Positions 6,382-15,120 of a stretch of DNA of 29,497 nt are shown here, in pieces (the first letter of the stretch is position 1; each line of letters opens with the position of its first letter). The position numbers were made by a program, and so were the translations under genes. The notes under the pieces were generated by a model. That model saw only the letters and a program-made list of their open reading frames with translations. It was not told the DNA's origin and did no database searches. The stretch is taken from NCBI GenBank assembly GCA_937907415.1, contig CALCHY010000248.1, positions 1 to 29,497 of the forward strand. The letters run 5' to 3'. Source of the DNA: an uncultured Trueperaceae bacterium. GTDB lineage: Bacteria; Deinococcota; Deinococci; Deinococcales; Trueperaceae.

Positions 6382-7486
6382 ACGCGCCCCCCATCAGGCA
6401 GCCAACCACGGCGTCCACGCCCTCGGTTCCGAGCGCGCGGTTGATGACCACGAAAGCGTAACTCCCGTCGTCGAGGCTGCCCACGAGGGCGTCAACGCCC
6501 TCCGTGGTCAGGGCGCGGTTGATGATGACGTTCTTCAAGAGGCCGTCCTCCAGGCTGCCCACGAGGGCGTCAAGCGATTCGGTTTCGAGCAGGCGATTGA
6601 TGATGACGGCCGCCAGCACGCCGTCCGCCAACGCGGCCACGCTAGCCGTAACGCCCTCCGCGCCGAGAGGTCGATTGATGACCACGAAAGTGAGCGTGCC
6701 ATCGTCGAGGCTGCCCACGGTAAGCACAGCGCCGTCCGTCACGGCGACGGGGTAAACGTCGCTAAGGAGCGCCTCAAATCCCCCGGCGAGAGGACCAGGC
6801 ACGGTGCCGCGCTCATCCGCGAACCGCAACTGATACCGCCACCCGCCCACGTCCTGCGCATCAAGAATCGTCGGGGCCGCGAACGAATAGTGCGTGTGCT
6901 CGACGGCGTAGTTCTCGTTCTGCACCCGGTAACAGAGGTTCTCGCGGTCGGGCGTGAGGTAAAACAACACCACGTCGGACCCCGGCACGGTGTAGTTGAC
7001 GGTCGCGTCCGTGAGCAGCACGGGGTCGCAGCCTGCGAACGGCCCCACGAACCCGTAGGCGCCAGCCACGGCGTCGTACCGCCTCACCCGCACGCCGCTC
7101 GCGTCCTCCCACGCCACTACCGGCCTCGCGGCCTGGTCGAACGCCGCGGTCGCGTGCCGCGCCGACACGCTCACCGTCGGCGGCACCACGTCCCACGGCA
7201 CCACCATGAGGTTCTCGTCGCCTTGCCGTTGGTAGAGCACCCACGTGCCGTCGTTGCACGTTTGCACCAGCCAGTTGGCGCCGAACAGCGTGCCGTACGA
7301 TCCGTCGCCGGTCACGCCGAGCGCCTGTGGGCCGGGCGTCCACGCGAGCATCGCCGCCCACAAGGGCCGCCCGTCCGCCTGCCATGCGCGCACGTATGGG
7401 CGCGGGTCGCAAACCAACTGGTCAACCCGCGCGCGTCGCGAGAACACGAACGGCGGCAGACGCCGGAAACTGTTACGAAGCGTCAC
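6368..7486 (-). CDS. fibre-region protein with 26-residue tandem repeats
   Basis: A 372-residue protein. The N-terminal two thirds (1-256) are a beta-rich module with no family I can name, containing W-V-L-Y-Q-R-Q and R-R-Y-D-A-V-A-G-A-Y. Residues 257-360 are four tandem 26-residue repeats with a shared V-G-S-L-x-D-G...V-I-N-R-x-L core, then a 12-residue partial fifth copy at the C-terminus. Such repeats in fibre genes usually build a shaft or bind a repetitive ligand. GTG at 7486 is chosen because TTGGAGGG lies upstream; the longer frame from 7513 runs into the terminator hairpin. The gene is the first after that terminator, so it needs readthrough or a promoter. Confidence 0.65.
   Translation of the reverse strand: MTLRNSFRRLPPFVFSRRARVDQLVCDPRPYVRAWQADGRPLWAAMLAWTPGPQALGVTGDGSYGTLFGANWLVQTCNDGTWVLYQRQGDENLMVVPWDVVPPTVSVSARHATAAFDQAARPVVAWEDASGVRVRRYDAVAGAYGFVGPFAGCDPVLLTDATVNYTVPGSDVVLFYLTPDRENLCYRVQNENYAVEHTHYSFAAPTILDAQDVGGWRYQLRFADERGTVPGPLAGGFEALLSDVYPVAVTDGAVLTVGSLDDGTLTFVVINRPLGAEGVTASVAALADGVLAAVIINRLLETESLDALVGSLEDGLLKNVIINRALTTEGVDALVGSLDDGSYAFVVINRALGTEGVDAVVGCLMGGAYAAA
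6371..6718 (-). repeat. 78-nt in-frame tandem repeat array, 4 full copies plus partial
   Basis: The GGCTGCCCAC-like core recurs on the plus strand at 6397, 6475, 6553, 6631 and 6709, exactly 78 nt apart. Copies 2, 3 and 5 are nearly identical at the core; the copy at 6631 has diverged. Spacing never breaks the reading frame. Confidence 0.85.
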
Positions 7487-7498
7487 GGCACCCTCCAA

Positions 7499-7524
7499 GG
7501 AAAAGCCCCGCACTGTGGCGGGGC
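7499..7524 (-). terminator. Rho-independent terminator after the lipoprotein gene
   Basis: On the minus strand GCCCCGC, a 6-nt loop and GCGGGGC (7505-7524) are followed by TTTTCC. It separates the lipoprotein gene from the fibre gene downstream. Confidence 0.75.
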
Positions 7525-7547
7525 GGAATGACGTTCAGGTTGCGTGG

Positions 7548-7934
7548 CTACGGCGTTCGGAAGAGCGTGAACCCGCCGCCGCGGTTGCCACCGGAACTCA
7601 CGTACGTCCAGATGCCCGACCAGGTGCCGCCCCGTACATCACCCTCCCAGACGAGCACCTCTGCGCTGGACCAAGCGCCACAGTACAAGTAGGTCGGGCC
7701 TTGGTCGTCCGGGTTCGTGCAGATGGCTGTAACCGTCGTGTTGTTGCTGTTGAATAGTGCCTGCCATCCGCTTGACGTTGCCGTGATGGTCGCCGTTAGA
7801 TTGGTGTCTGCCAGGCCCGCGCCGCTCCACGTTCCGCTCCAAAGTCCTTCTGGCGCAAAACGCTGGAATGGCGGCGTGCCTTGGCTGCACGCCGCGAGCA
7901 TCAACATCACCGACAGTGCCGCGATGAGTCTCAT
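7548..7934 (-). CDS. lipoprotein inserted in the tail cluster, possible moron
   Basis: A 128-residue protein with a clear lipoprotein signal: M-R-L-I, hydrophobic core, lipobox L-A-A-C (Cys16). The mature part is beta-rich with two G-x-W-x-G-x-W-like motifs (about 30-38 and 102-109) and one likely disulfide pair (Cys72, Cys85). The paired Gly/Trp strands resemble small beta-barrel or lipocalin-like folds. It is flanked by a terminator directly downstream and a TATGAT hexamer upstream, so it can be an independent transcription unit inside the late tail operon. That is how phage moron genes are arranged, including lipoproteins that block superinfection (T5 Llp is the known type). Function is inference; a virion-associated role is the alternative. 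Confidence 0.75.
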   Translation of the reverse strand: MRLIAALSVMLMLAACSQGTPPFQRFAPEGLWSGTWSGAGLADTNLTATITATSSGWQALFNSNNTTVTAICTNPDDQGPTYLYCGAWSSAEVLVWEGDVRGGTWSGIWTYVSSGGNRGGGFTLFRTP

Positions 7935-7960
7935 GCTGCCCCCTCTCGTGATAGGCGCTC

Positions 7961-7966
7961 ATCATA
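7961..7966 (-). promoter_or_regulatory. possible -10 element for the lipoprotein gene
   Basis: TATGAT on the minus strand, 26 nt before the ATG at 7934, at the end of the upstream tail gene. No convincing -35 is seen at 17 nt. The downstream terminator makes an autonomous unit plausible. Confidence 0.3.
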
Positions 7967-7969
7967 CTC

Positions 7970-9049
7970 TCACTGCCGCTCACCCATCTTCAGGACATAC
8001 CCGGCGGCGGCGATCTCCCCGCGGATGGCACCCTGGCGTTCCCTCGCCGCCTCCATCGCCTCGGCTGGCAACCCGACGGGCGCGCCAGCCTGCTCGAAAT
8101 CAATCATGGTCTTACCCAGGTCGTACTGCACCTGCGCCACACGACCAGTGAAGTCACCATCGGGCCAGCCGACGATTGTGTGCTCGCGATCGGGGGGCAC
8201 GTGCCCGCGCACCGTCACGCGGCGCGGAGTCTGCGCGGGCAGTTTGACTTGCGCCTTCGCGATGCCAAGCAGTAAGTCCTCGTCCAAGATGAGCGGGTAA
8301 AACTCGTGCACTTGCATCGCCGCCGTATTCGAGTCCACCCACAGCTCGATGGTCGGCGAACCATACGGCCGCACGATCGTGCCGCCGCCGTTCCCAGGCG
8401 CAGCCCACGCCGCCCGAGGCGCGACGCCGTAAACGTCCCGCGGGAGCGCCACGGGCGACAGTGACGGAGTCACTCCCCAGGCGTGCACGATGCCCGACAG
8501 TGGGTCGCCGGGCGTGACGTACCGCACGCCGACCCACACGCGCGCGTGCGTCCCGAACCCCGGCCAGTTCTCACCAGCACCGCTCACCTCAAGCGAGTAC
8601 GTGAGGCGGAACCCGACCACCTGCGCGTTGGTGAGGCCGTAGCGGATCACGCCGCCGGCCCCCAAGCCGGCCGTCCACTCCGCGTACGTGAGCGGGTCAC
8701 CGTCGCGGATGGCGCTGGGCGAGCCGGGATTACTGAAGCCGCTCACGTGCACCGGCTCCCCCACCGCGGGCGAGGTCGGCGGTAGGAACGGGTTCACGCC
8801 GCTAGGCAACGCGAAGCTCCGCTCAGCCCCGTAGATGGCATGCTCGGGAGCCGTGTACTCGAACGTCACCGGCCACGGCACGTACGCGCGAGTCTCCGCG
8901 CCACCAGGCTCCGTCGTCTCCTGATGCACCTGCGCGATATCACCAGCCGTGTTCCCGGCAATCACCAGCCGCACCTTCGTCACGACGTCCTGCGCGTCGA
9001 TGGGCAGGAACTGCCGGTCAATCACGTCAGCGTAGGGGATGATCGCCAC
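7970..9049 (-). CDS. distal tail / baseplate protein
   Basis: A 359-residue protein without a family I can name. It is beta-rich through residue about 280 and ends with a helical stretch (about 305-345; M-E-A-A-R-E-R-Q-G-A-I-R-G-E-I) that may oligomerise. GTG at 9049 has AGGAG upstream. It follows the tape measure and two smaller distal tail genes, which is where siphoviruses encode hub extensions or the central fibre, so a baseplate role is the best guess. No lysozyme, peptidase or carbohydrate-binding motif is seen. Confidence 0.6.
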   Translation of the reverse strand: MAIIPYADVIDRQFLPIDAQDVVTKVRLVIAGNTAGDIAQVHQETTEPGGAETRAYVPWPVTFEYTAPEHAIYGAERSFALPSGVNPFLPPTSPAVGEPVHVSGFSNPGSPSAIRDGDPLTYAEWTAGLGAGGVIRYGLTNAQVVGFRLTYSLEVSGAGENWPGFGTHARVWVGVRYVTPGDPLSGIVHAWGVTPSLSPVALPRDVYGVAPRAAWAAPGNGGGTIVRPYGSPTIELWVDSNTAAMQVHEFYPLILDEDLLLGIAKAQVKLPAQTPRRVTVRGHVPPDREHTIVGWPDGDFTGRVAQVQYDLGKTMIDFEQAGAPVGLPAEAMEAARERQGAIRGEIAAAGYVLKMGERQ

Positions 9050-9051
9050 TG

Positions 9052-9657
9052 TTAGGCTCCTCTCGCAGCGAAATGCACGGCGCCAGCGGCGTCCACCCAG
9101 GCGTCCGCGCCACCCGGCACGGTCTCCGCCAACTCGGTGAGGGCCGCCAACAAGTCCTTCTCCGGCGAGTAGTAGACGGACAACACCGCGCCGGTGGCCG
9201 GGAAGTTCGCGACGTCAACCGTCAATGCCGGATGCGCATAAAGGCTGCACAACTCGAATGCGATCGCGGCCACATCGCTAACCCCGTCGAACAACCTGGG
9301 ACCGACCACGGAGTTGCGTAGCAGTTGCTCGCCGCCCGCGACCGTGATGCGCTCCAGACTGTCTCTGTCAGAGTCCGCGGGTCCCGCGCCGGGACTGGCT
9401 AGTGGCGGCACGATGATTGCCGGCCCCCAGAACACCGGCGTGCCGTCCAGGACGAACTGAATGATGGCGCGCGGCGGAATCAAGGCGCGATCCTGCCGCG
9501 CGAACACGTTCAGCGTCTTGCTGGAGCCGGGCGGCGTGACCACCGGCGGGTCGAAGCCGCGCAGCGCCACCTCGCCATCCGGCACGCGCGCGCCATTCAC
9601 GAACTCCACCAACAAGGCGGAGTTCACGGCGTTAGAGACCCGCACCTCCCACCTCAC
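9052..9657 (-). CDS. tail hub-like protein (putative)
   Basis: A 201-residue protein starting at a GTG that overlaps the upstream stop (GTGA). The middle (about 95-175) resembles the D-x-x-x-L-E-R-I-T-V-x-G-G-E-x-L-L-R-x-x-V pattern seen in phage tail hub (gp27/gp44-like) proteins, with a following A-x-x-L-T-E-L-A-E-T helix and an A-W-V-D-A-A-G-A-V-H-F motif. Hub proteins join the tail tube to the fibres. It is shorter than usual hubs (300-500 residues), so it may be a partial or minimal version, with the next gene supplying the rest. Confidence 0.55.
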   Translation of the reverse strand: MRWEVRVSNAVNSALLVEFVNGARVPDGEVALRGFDPPVVTPPGSSKTLNVFARQDRALIPPRAIIQFVLDGTPVFWGPAIIVPPLASPGAGPADSDRDSLERITVAGGEQLLRNSVVGPRLFDGVSDVAAIAFELCSLYAHPALTVDVANFPATGAVLSVYYSPEKDLLAALTELAETVPGGADAWVDAAGAVHFAARGA

Positions 9658-10259
9658 AGGAGACCCGTCACCACGGCGTACACCGCGTACGCCTGGGACG
9701 TCACCGTCTGGTCGACGTTGGTTGTGGCCGTGGAAGGGGCTGAGACGCCCGTGATGAACGCCTCCGCGCCGCTAGCGAACACCAGCAGCCGCCCAACGTC
9801 CCCGGATGCGAACCCAGACCCGGTGATCGTCGTGCCAGCCTGACTGCCTGTGCCCGCCTTCGGGCTCACCAAGTACCGCCAGAAGGGACTCGCCGGAACC
9901 AAATTGACGTTGGCCTTGAAACCGCCAAGCACCAACGCCCACTCGTCCAGACCCACATAAGCGGCGATGGGCAGTCTCCAATCATCCACTTGGAGCGCGG
10001 CGGTGCGCAGCAGAGCGCGTTCCAGCGCCGCCTTGGCGGCGTACACATCCGCGTAACCGACGATCGAGCACATGGCCGCGAAACGCCTGAATTCTCCCGC
10101 CTGATGCAAACCACTCCCGAAGACGCCCTGCACGGAGTGGCCGGGGGGTTGAACGCCCTCGATGTTGCGCAGCGGCGCATTGTCGACTGGGTCGTTGTCG
10201 CGGACGCTCACCGTGAAGATGGGCGCCATGCTCGCGTCCAACAGCTGGAGCGCCTTCAT
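9654..10259 (-). CDS. distal tail protein (putative)
   Basis: A 201-residue protein directly after the tape measure gene, with ATG 10259 overlapping its stop (ATGA). The N-terminus (L-L-D-A-S-M-A-P-I-F-T) and the middle W-R-L-P-I-A-A-Y-V-G-L-D-E-W resemble distal tail proteins, which form the ring at the tip of the tail tube. The C-terminal 70 residues are beta-rich, Ser/Thr/Gly-rich and could be an appended Ig-like or adhesin module. The call leans on gene order. Confidence 0.6.
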   Translation of the reverse strand: MKALQLLDASMAPIFTVSVRDNDPVDNAPLRNIEGVQPPGHSVQGVFGSGLHQAGEFRRFAAMCSIVGYADVYAAKAALERALLRTAALQVDDWRLPIAAYVGLDEWALVLGGFKANVNLVPASPFWRYLVSPKAGTGSQAGTTITGSGFASGDVGRLLVFASGAEAFITGVSAPSTATTNVDQTVTSQAYAVYAVVTGLL

Positions 10260-13200
10260 AGCGCCCTCTGCGCGTCAAGGCCACGCATTGATGTGGTCGT
10301 GACGGGGATGCCCTGGTTGAAGGTCGCCTGCATCATCTGCGCGGCAGTCAACATGGCGTCACCTGCCTCCCTCATTCGCTCGGCGGCAGTGCCGAGCTCC
10401 AGCGACCACTGCGGCGCCGCCAAGACGCTCACGGTGGCAGACGGAAGGTCGAATCGTCCCGGCGTGAGTTCATCCGCCTTCTTCACAGCCGTCTCCGCCT
10501 GCTGGAAGTACGATTGCCCGCGGCTGACGAAGCCCTCCACGATCTCCATGGCGGAGTTCCAGAAACCCTCGAACTGCTGATCGAAGAAGCTGAAGGCCGC
10601 ATCCACGCCGCTGCGATTGAGGATCTTAGTGAACTGGTCGATGAACGGCGCGAAAATGGCGTTCATGACCGCGGCTTGAACGAAACTGTCGATAAGGGCT
10701 CCAAGGACAGCTTCCTTGACGCTCTCGTGCAGGTTCTCACGCCACCGGTCACCGCCCCGCAGTCCGTCGAGGATGCCGGTGCGGAATGCGCCCGCCACCG
10801 TGCTGCTCAGGCTGTCCCGCAACTTTCGGCGCGCGGGAGAATCCCCCGTGAACAAGTCGCCGATGACTTGGAAGAGCCCAACGGCGGCCTGCAGGCCCTG
10901 ACCGATGGCCTGCACTAGCGCACCGACGGCAGGCCCGCCGATGAGCGTGCCGATGGCGGCGCCGAGTTGCGTGAGGCCCCCCAGAGCGCCCTGGAGGTCG
11001 TTGTCGCGGATGCCCTCTAGGGCGCCAGTCAGGCCCTTGGCGATGCCGACACCCAAGTTGATGTCGCCAGCGAGCTCGTTGAGGGCCTTCGCGGCCTTGT
11101 CGACGCCCTCTAGCTTCCCGATGGTGTCGAGCAGTTCTTTGAGTTGTTCGTCGGTGATGAGCGCCGCGTTCTTCGCCGCCAGAAACGCCGCTCGGAGGTT
11201 GTCCCACTCGCTTGGCGCCGTGCCGTTCAGGGCCGCTAGGCGAGCCTGCGCCGCCCCGAGGTCCTTGAGGACTTGGGCGACGTCGGTGCCGACGCCAGCG
11301 GTGCCGCCCAGCGTCGTATTGAGCAACGCCCACGTGGCGGTGAGGTCGTCAACGTTGGCGGTGGGGTCCTTCTGCAGGATGCGCGTGATGGCCTTCTCAA
11401 CGAGGCTCATGCTGGTGGCGGCGATCTCGTTCTCGCGCCCGAACAGCACCAGGCTGCGCGTGGCAGCCGCCAAGTCTAGGTTCAACTGCACGCGGGCTTC
11501 GCGGCCGGCGTCCAAGTCAGGCGTGAAATCAGCGCCCTGGTATAGGTCTTCCAGGCGCTTCACGTCTGCCTGCGCCGCAGCGTACCGGCGTCCTTCCTCA
11601 ACGATTTGGTCCTCGGTCATGGCGCCCTGTAGGCGCTTGAATGCCGCCGCCTGAGCCGCGTAGGCGCGCTCCAGGAGGCCTTGCTGCTCGCTCACGTCCA
11701 GGTCGCCCGGCCCGAGCATGAGGGCGCCGGAGAACCGACTCTTGGCTAGCGCAGCCATGAGGTCCGTGACTGATGCGCCGGACTCTTTCATGGCGATGAG
11801 GGTGTCCGAGAAGATGCCGAGGGCGGCGCTCGTGGCGTTGAGGGCGCTGACGGTGCTGCCGCTAGCGAGGTTGACGCCGCGCGAGAAGTCGTCGTAGTTC
11901 GTGCGGAAGGTCGTCAACGCTGCGTTGGCGGGTGCGCCGAGCAGGTCAAGGAACTTTTGCATGACCGGCGTCAAGGCCGCGAACGCTTCGGGCGCAGCGA
12001 TGTCCTGTACCTCCACCACGTTCGCCTTCACGTCGACCGTGATGGTCTTCTTGTCCCTCATCACGCGCGCGAGGAGTTCCTCCAGAATGCGGAGCTTGCC
12101 CGTCACCTCGGCGTACTCCTGACTGTCGAAACCGAAGCCCTGCAGCGCCGACGCGGCTTCCTTACGGAGCTCATCGATGCGCGGCGTGATGATGTCAAGC
12201 ACGTCCGCTGCGCTCTTGATTCCGAATTCGAGTTCAGCGCCCAAGCGAGTGGTCCATGCGCGAGCCGCCGCGAACGGGTCGGCGGCCGCCAGCATCGCCT
12301 GTATGGCGGCGATCTCCTGCTCCTTGATGCGGATGCGTTCAATCGCGCCGGCTCGTGCCTCGTCGTTGACGGCGTTCTCGAACTCTTTCTGCGCCGCAGC
12401 GAGCTGTTCGCGCAGTTTGGCGAGACTGCCTTCGGGCGCAGCCTGCCCCAAGCGCCCCAGCGCGTCATTGGCGTTGTCAGCCGAATCACCCAAGCCACGC
12501 AATGCAGTCGCGCCGGCGTTCGCGGCGCCAGCCAAGGTGCTGCTGAGGTTCTCAACGATCGCCGAGTAATCCCCGGAGAGTGCGCGGATGAGGCGCTCCT
12601 GCGCACCCTGCGCAGTGCTGAATGACGCGTCGAGGTACTTCCCGGCTGCGTCCTCGAAGCTCCGACCAATCTCTTTCGGGTCGAAGGATTCCGTCGCGGC
12701 TCGCCCGACGCGCTTCCAAATCTCGATGGCGCCAAGTGCGTTGCCTTGCTGCCACCACGCTAGGCCCTGCCCGACTTCGGCCATGCGGGTCGCGAACGTC
12801 TCAGCTTGCACGCTGAGGGTGCCGAGCGCCGCGCCCGTTCCGGCGGCTACGCCGACAATGAGCTGCCCGAAGCTGACGAAGCCCTGCCCGACGCCGATGA
12901 TGATGTCCCCGAACCGCAGTAGTGGCTCGAAGTCCTTGACGATTTCCCTTCGGAACTCCACGCCGGCGGGGCCGTGGTCGAGGAACTTCTGCGTGAACTC
13001 CCCTACGCGTTGCGCGGCATTCTGCAGCGCAGGCACCACGCCGTTCTGGAGGAGTGGGATGAACACTTCGCGCAGGACCGGCAGGAAGGCGGCGGCAATC
13101 TCGATCTTCGCCGTCTCCACCTGCCGCTTGACGGTGTTCATTTCGTCCTTGAACGCCACTAGCGACTGCACGGTGCCGCCTGAGAGGATGAGGCCCAAGT

Positions 13201-14698
13201 CGCGGGCTTCCTTGCGCAGCGCATTGAACCCGTCAACGCCAGTGTTGAGCGCGGGGATGATGCGCCGACTGAATTCCTCGCCGAACACCTGGCCCCCAAT
13301 AGCCGCCTTTTCGGCCGCGGTCTCAACGGCCGAGAGGCTGCTGATGAGGTCAGTGAAGACCGCCTCGCCGTCCCTCACGGCGCCATGCGTGTCCCGCAGT
13401 TCAACGCCGAGACGCTTGTAGGCATCGGCAATGCTTCGACTACCTGCCGCAGCTTGGCCGAGGCGGGCGTTGAAGTCATTGAGGCCTTGCCGAGTCTGAT
13501 CGAGCGCTACTCCGCTTTGTTCAAGCGCGTATGCGACCTCTTGGAATGCCTCGGCGGTGAAGCCGGCGGATTGGGACGCCTTGTCGATCTTGTCGGCGGT
13601 TTCGGCGGCGCCTTGCGCGGCTTTGAACAGCGCTACGCCAAGCCCGAGCGTGACGGCGGTTGACGCCAACCCGATGAGGCTCGGGAGGCGCATGAGGATC
13701 ACGCCGAGCTTCCCGAGAGAGAAGTCCGCGGCGGAGAGCGGTGCCTGCAAGCTCGAGAGGCCCTTGGAGAGGAACCCGAGGGATGCCGACGCTGCCGCGC
13801 CGGCCGGTCCGAACGAGCGTAGTTGCGTTCCGAACGTCTGCATCAGTGAGAGGTTCACTTGATGCGCGAGGCCCAAGCGTGACGCCTCGCCGCGCAAGGT
13901 TGCGAGGCCGCGCTCCGCCGTGGCGGACGCGATGTTCAACTTGAGTTGCTGCTTGGTGGTGAGTTCCAGGCCGTCCTGCAGCTCGCCGATTGTGGTCTTC
14001 AGGTGCTTGCTGGATTCGATGTACTCGCCTTGAGATATGCGGCCGTTGATGTACGCGCTGCGAACGTTCCGCACTTGGTCGGACAGGTCGGCGATGAAGA
14101 TGTTCAGCGCTTTCTGCTGAGCCGCGGCGACTTCGGATTCCTTGCCGAGGCCGCGCATGTTCGCCATGAGGGTCTTCACGAGGTCGGCAGCGTTAGCCGT
14201 GCCGTTGCCGAGCTTCTCGATGTCCCGCTGGAGTTCCGCCGCCCACGTAGCGAAGTCCTTGCCGCCTTGCGTGGTCGCGTCGGCGGCTTCAACCACCTGC
14301 CGGCCGACGATTTGCGCGGCGCGGCCGACATCACCGAGTTTGCCGGTCGCTTCGGCGGCGGTGCTGGCGGCCTGCGCAGTACCTTGGGCTGCTTCGGAGA
14401 CGGCCTTACCGACGTCAGCCGCCGCGGCCTTCGCCGCGTTGACTTGCTCGGCGTTGGCGTCGGACACGGTCTTGACGGCCGCGGCGGCGTTCTCCGCTGC
14501 GGCCGTGACTGCCGAGAACGCCTTGTTCAGCTCGTCGGTGCTGAACAGGTCGGCGGTGAACGACCCGGCGATCGCGTCACGAATTTCCTTGGCGACCTCC
14601 CCAGCGCGAGCGACGACGCGCTTGAAGGTCGCCTCGAGCTTCTCGTCATTCCCGATGAAGGTGACGAACAGGGTTTCGAGTTCGCTTTGCTTGGCCAT
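10256..14698 (-). CDS. tape measure protein
   Basis: A 1480-residue protein, by far the longest gene here. Residues 1-300 are an Ala-rich coiled coil (repeated A-E-x-A-A-A-A-V-K patterns), followed by a hydrophobic segment (about 341-362), further helical regions with H-G-A-V-R-D-G-E-A-V-F typical of TP901-type tape measures, and a second hydrophobic Gly/Ala-rich region near about 1235-1275. Tape measures set tail length and are injected ahead of DNA. At roughly 0.15 nm per residue the tail would be near 220 nm if the whole chain is a ruler. It follows the tail chaperone genes as expected. No lysozyme domain was spotted. Confidence 0.92.
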   Translation of the reverse strand: MAKQSELETLFVTFIGNDEKLEATFKRVVARAGEVAKEIRDAIAGSFTADLFSTDELNKAFSAVTAAAENAAAAVKTVSDANAEQVNAAKAAAADVGKAVSEAAQGTAQAASTAAEATGKLGDVGRAAQIVGRQVVEAADATTQGGKDFATWAAELQRDIEKLGNGTANAADLVKTLMANMRGLGKESEVAAAQQKALNIFIADLSDQVRNVRSAYINGRISQGEYIESSKHLKTTIGELQDGLELTTKQQLKLNIASATAERGLATLRGEASRLGLAHQVNLSLMQTFGTQLRSFGPAGAAASASLGFLSKGLSSLQAPLSAADFSLGKLGVILMRLPSLIGLASTAVTLGLGVALFKAAQGAAETADKIDKASQSAGFTAEAFQEVAYALEQSGVALDQTRQGLNDFNARLGQAAAGSRSIADAYKRLGVELRDTHGAVRDGEAVFTDLISSLSAVETAAEKAAIGGQVFGEEFSRRIIPALNTGVDGFNALRKEARDLGLILSGGTVQSLVAFKDEMNTVKRQVETAKIEIAAAFLPVLREVFIPLLQNGVVPALQNAAQRVGEFTQKFLDHGPAGVEFRREIVKDFEPLLRFGDIIIGVGQGFVSFGQLIVGVAAGTGAALGTLSVQAETFATRMAEVGQGLAWWQQGNALGAIEIWKRVGRAATESFDPKEIGRSFEDAAGKYLDASFSTAQGAQERLIRALSGDYSAIVENLSSTLAGAANAGATALRGLGDSADNANDALGRLGQAAPEGSLAKLREQLAAAQKEFENAVNDEARAGAIERIRIKEQEIAAIQAMLAAADPFAAARAWTTRLGAELEFGIKSAADVLDIITPRIDELRKEAASALQGFGFDSQEYAEVTGKLRILEELLARVMRDKKTITVDVKANVVEVQDIAAPEAFAALTPVMQKFLDLLGAPANAALTTFRTNYDDFSRGVNLASGSTVSALNATSAALGIFSDTLIAMKESGASVTDLMAALAKSRFSGALMLGPGDLDVSEQQGLLERAYAAQAAAFKRLQGAMTEDQIVEEGRRYAAAQADVKRLEDLYQGADFTPDLDAGREARVQLNLDLAAATRSLVLFGRENEIAATSMSLVEKAITRILQKDPTANVDDLTATWALLNTTLGGTAGVGTDVAQVLKDLGAAQARLAALNGTAPSEWDNLRAAFLAAKNAALITDEQLKELLDTIGKLEGVDKAAKALNELAGDINLGVGIAKGLTGALEGIRDNDLQGALGGLTQLGAAIGTLIGGPAVGALVQAIGQGLQAAVGLFQVIGDLFTGDSPARRKLRDSLSSTVAGAFRTGILDGLRGGDRWRENLHESVKEAVLGALIDSFVQAAVMNAIFAPFIDQFTKILNRSGVDAAFSFFDQQFEGFWNSAMEIVEGFVSRGQSYFQQAETAVKKADELTPGRFDLPSATVSVLAAPQWSLELGTAAERMREAGDAMLTAAQMMQATFNQGIPVTTTSMRGLDAQRAL

Positions 14699-14711
14699 GG
14701 CTCGTCTCCTC

Positions 14712-15113
14712 TCAGGCGGTGATGCTCACGTCGGTGCTGCGGTCAGGTCGGAAGGCTCCAGCGGCCCGCAGGCGCTTGGAACCCAGGGCGATCAGGGCGT
14801 CCTGGCTGAGGAAACCCAAGTCAAAGGCCAGATCCACGTCAGCGGCGACGGCCGCCGAGAACACCGGCGCGGTGGGCGCGTCACCTTCCTGGTCGGGTCG
14901 CATCCACGCGGGCAGGAACTCCAAGAAGTTGTTGTGATCCGCTCCCGCGAAGGACTCGAACGCGAATGCCAAGCGTGCGCCCATCGCTTGGCGGCGGTAG
15001 TAGGCGTTAGGCAACCAGGCGTGCATGGCTAGCACCAGCGGGTAATCGAGTTCGTCCCACACGTAGTTGAACGACCACCCGAATACTTCGCAGATGGTGA
15101 GGGCAATGGCTAG
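14712..15113 (-). CDS. tail assembly chaperone T-domain, expressed by -1 frameshift
   Basis: This frame carries a 133-codon coding region beginning directly at the end of the upstream chaperone gene (L-A-I-A-L-T-I-C-E-V-F-G-W...). A GTG at 15062 could start a shorter 116-residue product, but clearly coding sequence runs upstream of it to the overlap with the first gene's stop, and there is no good start there. Tail assembly chaperones of siphoviruses are usually made as a short G and a longer GT fusion by programmed frameshifting, and this fits: slipping back one base at C-C-C-C-C before TAG gives a 267-residue fusion. The T part is helical with W and Y clusters (H-A-W-L-P-N-A-Y-Y-R-R-Q). It ends 13 nt before the tape measure start. 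Confidence 0.7.
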   Translation of the reverse strand, partial: LAIALTICEVFGWSFNYVWDELDYPLVLAMHAWLPNAYYRRQAMGARLAFAFESFAGADHNNFLEFLPAWMRPDQEGDAPTAPVFSAAVAADVDLAFDLGFLSQDALIALGSKRLRAAGAFRPDRSTDVSITA

Positions 15114-15120
15114 GGGGTCG
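15110..15120 (-). promoter_or_regulatory. probable -1 ribosomal frameshift site (CGACCCCCTAG)
   Basis: The zero frame reads ACC-CCC-TAG. With Pro-tRNA in the P site on CCC and a slow stop codon in the A site, a one-base slip back keeps full pairing with CCC and continues as CTA-GCC. This is not a classic X-XXY-YYZ heptamer, since the ACC tRNA would not re-pair, so single-tRNA slippage at the stop is the proposed mechanism. Confidence 0.55.

Noticed and set aside
6131..7531. Long plus-strand open frame (466 codons) opposite the fibre genes
   Set aside because: It is antisense to genes with strong coding features, is very rich in His/Arg/Pro and has no ribosome binding site or recognisable domain. 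It is a high-GC shadow frame. The same holds for 4371-5315, 1676-2434, 19403-20239 and 27103-27933.
12103..12735. Arg/Ser-rich 210-codon ORF within the tape measure gene
   Set aside because: It is a +1 shadow of the tape measure and has no start signal.
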